A DNA stretch of 8,473 bases from an uncultured Pseudomonadota bacterium (GTDB lineage Bacteria > Pseudomonadota > Gammaproteobacteria > Burkholderiales > Burkholderiaceae_C). The position numbers and the translations under genes were made by a program. Positions 8,062-8,473 of the stretch are shown one piece after another (the first letter of the stretch is position 1; each line of letters starts with the position of its first letter). The stretch is taken from positions 1 through 8,473 of the forward strand of contig ONTY01000094.1 in NCBI GenBank assembly GCA_900320815.1, in the 5' to 3' direction. A model generated the notes under the pieces. That model was given only the letters and a program-made list of their open reading frames with translations. It was not told where the DNA came from and did not search any database.

Positions 8062-8066
8062 TCCTT
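8062..8066 (-). promoter_or_regulatory. Ribosome binding site of nuoM
   Basis: AAGGA on the minus strand follows directly on the nuoL TGA (8069-8067) and lies 8 bases before the nuoM ATG. It fixes the nuoM start and indicates coupled translation within the nuo operon. Confidence 0.75.
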
Positions 8067-8473
8067 TCACCGACTAAACCAGACGAAATACGTCATAAAA
8101 ATAAGCACTCCGAAAATCATTGCCATGATATAATGATAAAGGCAACCAGTTTGTAGACGACGTACACCCGCAGAAATACAAGCAGTCAACTTCCATGAAC
8201 CATCAACGAACAGGCCGTCAATTAAGCTGCGGTCTCCTGCCGTCCATAAGCTCCTTCCCAGCAGGCGCGCCCCCTTGGCAATAATATTTTCATTGAACCA
8301 ATCAATAAAATATTTGTGTTCAAGTACTTGGAAAACACCAATACGCATAAAAAACTGACGTGCAGCCTTTGCAGCAGACTCCTGTACATACATAAACCAC
8401 GCTACTATAGCACCCGCCACAGCCAGACAAAATGGTAAGGAAAAAAAGCCATGCAGTGCCATCGCGACAGGAT
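8067..8473 (-). CDS. nuoL: NADH-quinone oxidoreductase subunit L, C-terminal fragment (cut by window edge)
   Basis: The last 134 residues of NuoL are present; the reading frame is open to the window edge, so the methionine at 8462 is internal. Full NuoL is usually about 650-690 residues, and the missing part lies outside the window. NuoL is the distal antiporter-like subunit of complex I and carries a long lateral helix. Features matching the C-terminus of betaproteobacterial NuoL are MALHGFFSLPF, EHKYFIDWFNENIIAKGARLLGRSLW, GDRSLIDGLFVDGSWKL and the final membrane segment after LQTGCLYHYIMAMIFG. It is directly followed by nuoM with a 13-base gap, the usual order. Nothing looks damaged in the visible portion. 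Confidence 0.94.
   Translation of the reverse strand, partial: PVAMALHGFFSLPFCLAVAGAIVAWFMYVQESAAKAARQFFMRIGVFQVLEHKYFIDWFNENIIAKGARLLGRSLWTAGDRSLIDGLFVDGSWKLTACISAGVRRLQTGCLYHYIMAMIFGVLIFMTYFVWFSR

Overview
This window looks like an ordinary chromosomal segment of a proteobacterium, most likely a betaproteobacterium of the Burkholderiales type. The basis is gene order and protein similarity recalled from family knowledge: nuoL-nuoM-nuoN followed by a small DUF2818 membrane protein, a Nudix hydrolase of the ADP-ribose pyrophosphatase type and a DUF1178 zinc-ribbon protein is a familiar betaproteobacterial arrangement. The species cannot be named from this alone. No mobile element, CRISPR array, tRNA or rRNA was recognised.

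Left half, plus strand: positions 1-2923 carry most of mfd, the transcription-repair coupling factor, cut off at its 5' end by the window edge. A 230-base gap (2924-3153) holds one perfect hairpin but no gene. It is followed by an exported L,D-transpeptidase-like (YkuD-fold) protein at 3154-3756.

Right half, minus strand, read from right to left: the end of nuoL (8473-8067), complete nuoM (8053-6581), a broken nuoN (6570-5150), a DUF2818 protein (5150-4845), a Nudix hydrolase (4790-4200) and a DUF1178 protein (4203-3775). Most of these genes are tightly packed: 13 nt between nuoL and nuoM, 10 nt between nuoM and nuoN, a 1-base TGATG overlap of nuoN with DUF2818, and a 4-base GTGA overlap of the Nudix gene with DUF1178. 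They are probably the 3' end of one nuo transcription unit encoding NADH:quinone oxidoreductase (complex I). The DUF1178 and transpeptidase genes converge with only 18 bases between their stop codons.

The main anomaly is nuoN. Its first ~120 codons and its last ~352 codons are well conserved but lie in different frames. At the junction (about 6206-6216) roughly 23-24 codons expected from the family are absent. The missing piece should be transmembrane helix 5, including the conserved membrane glutamate of the antiporter-like subunits. This is either a real inactivating deletion of about 70 bp or an assembly or sequencing error. I found no convincing undescribed system; the rest is conserved housekeeping content.
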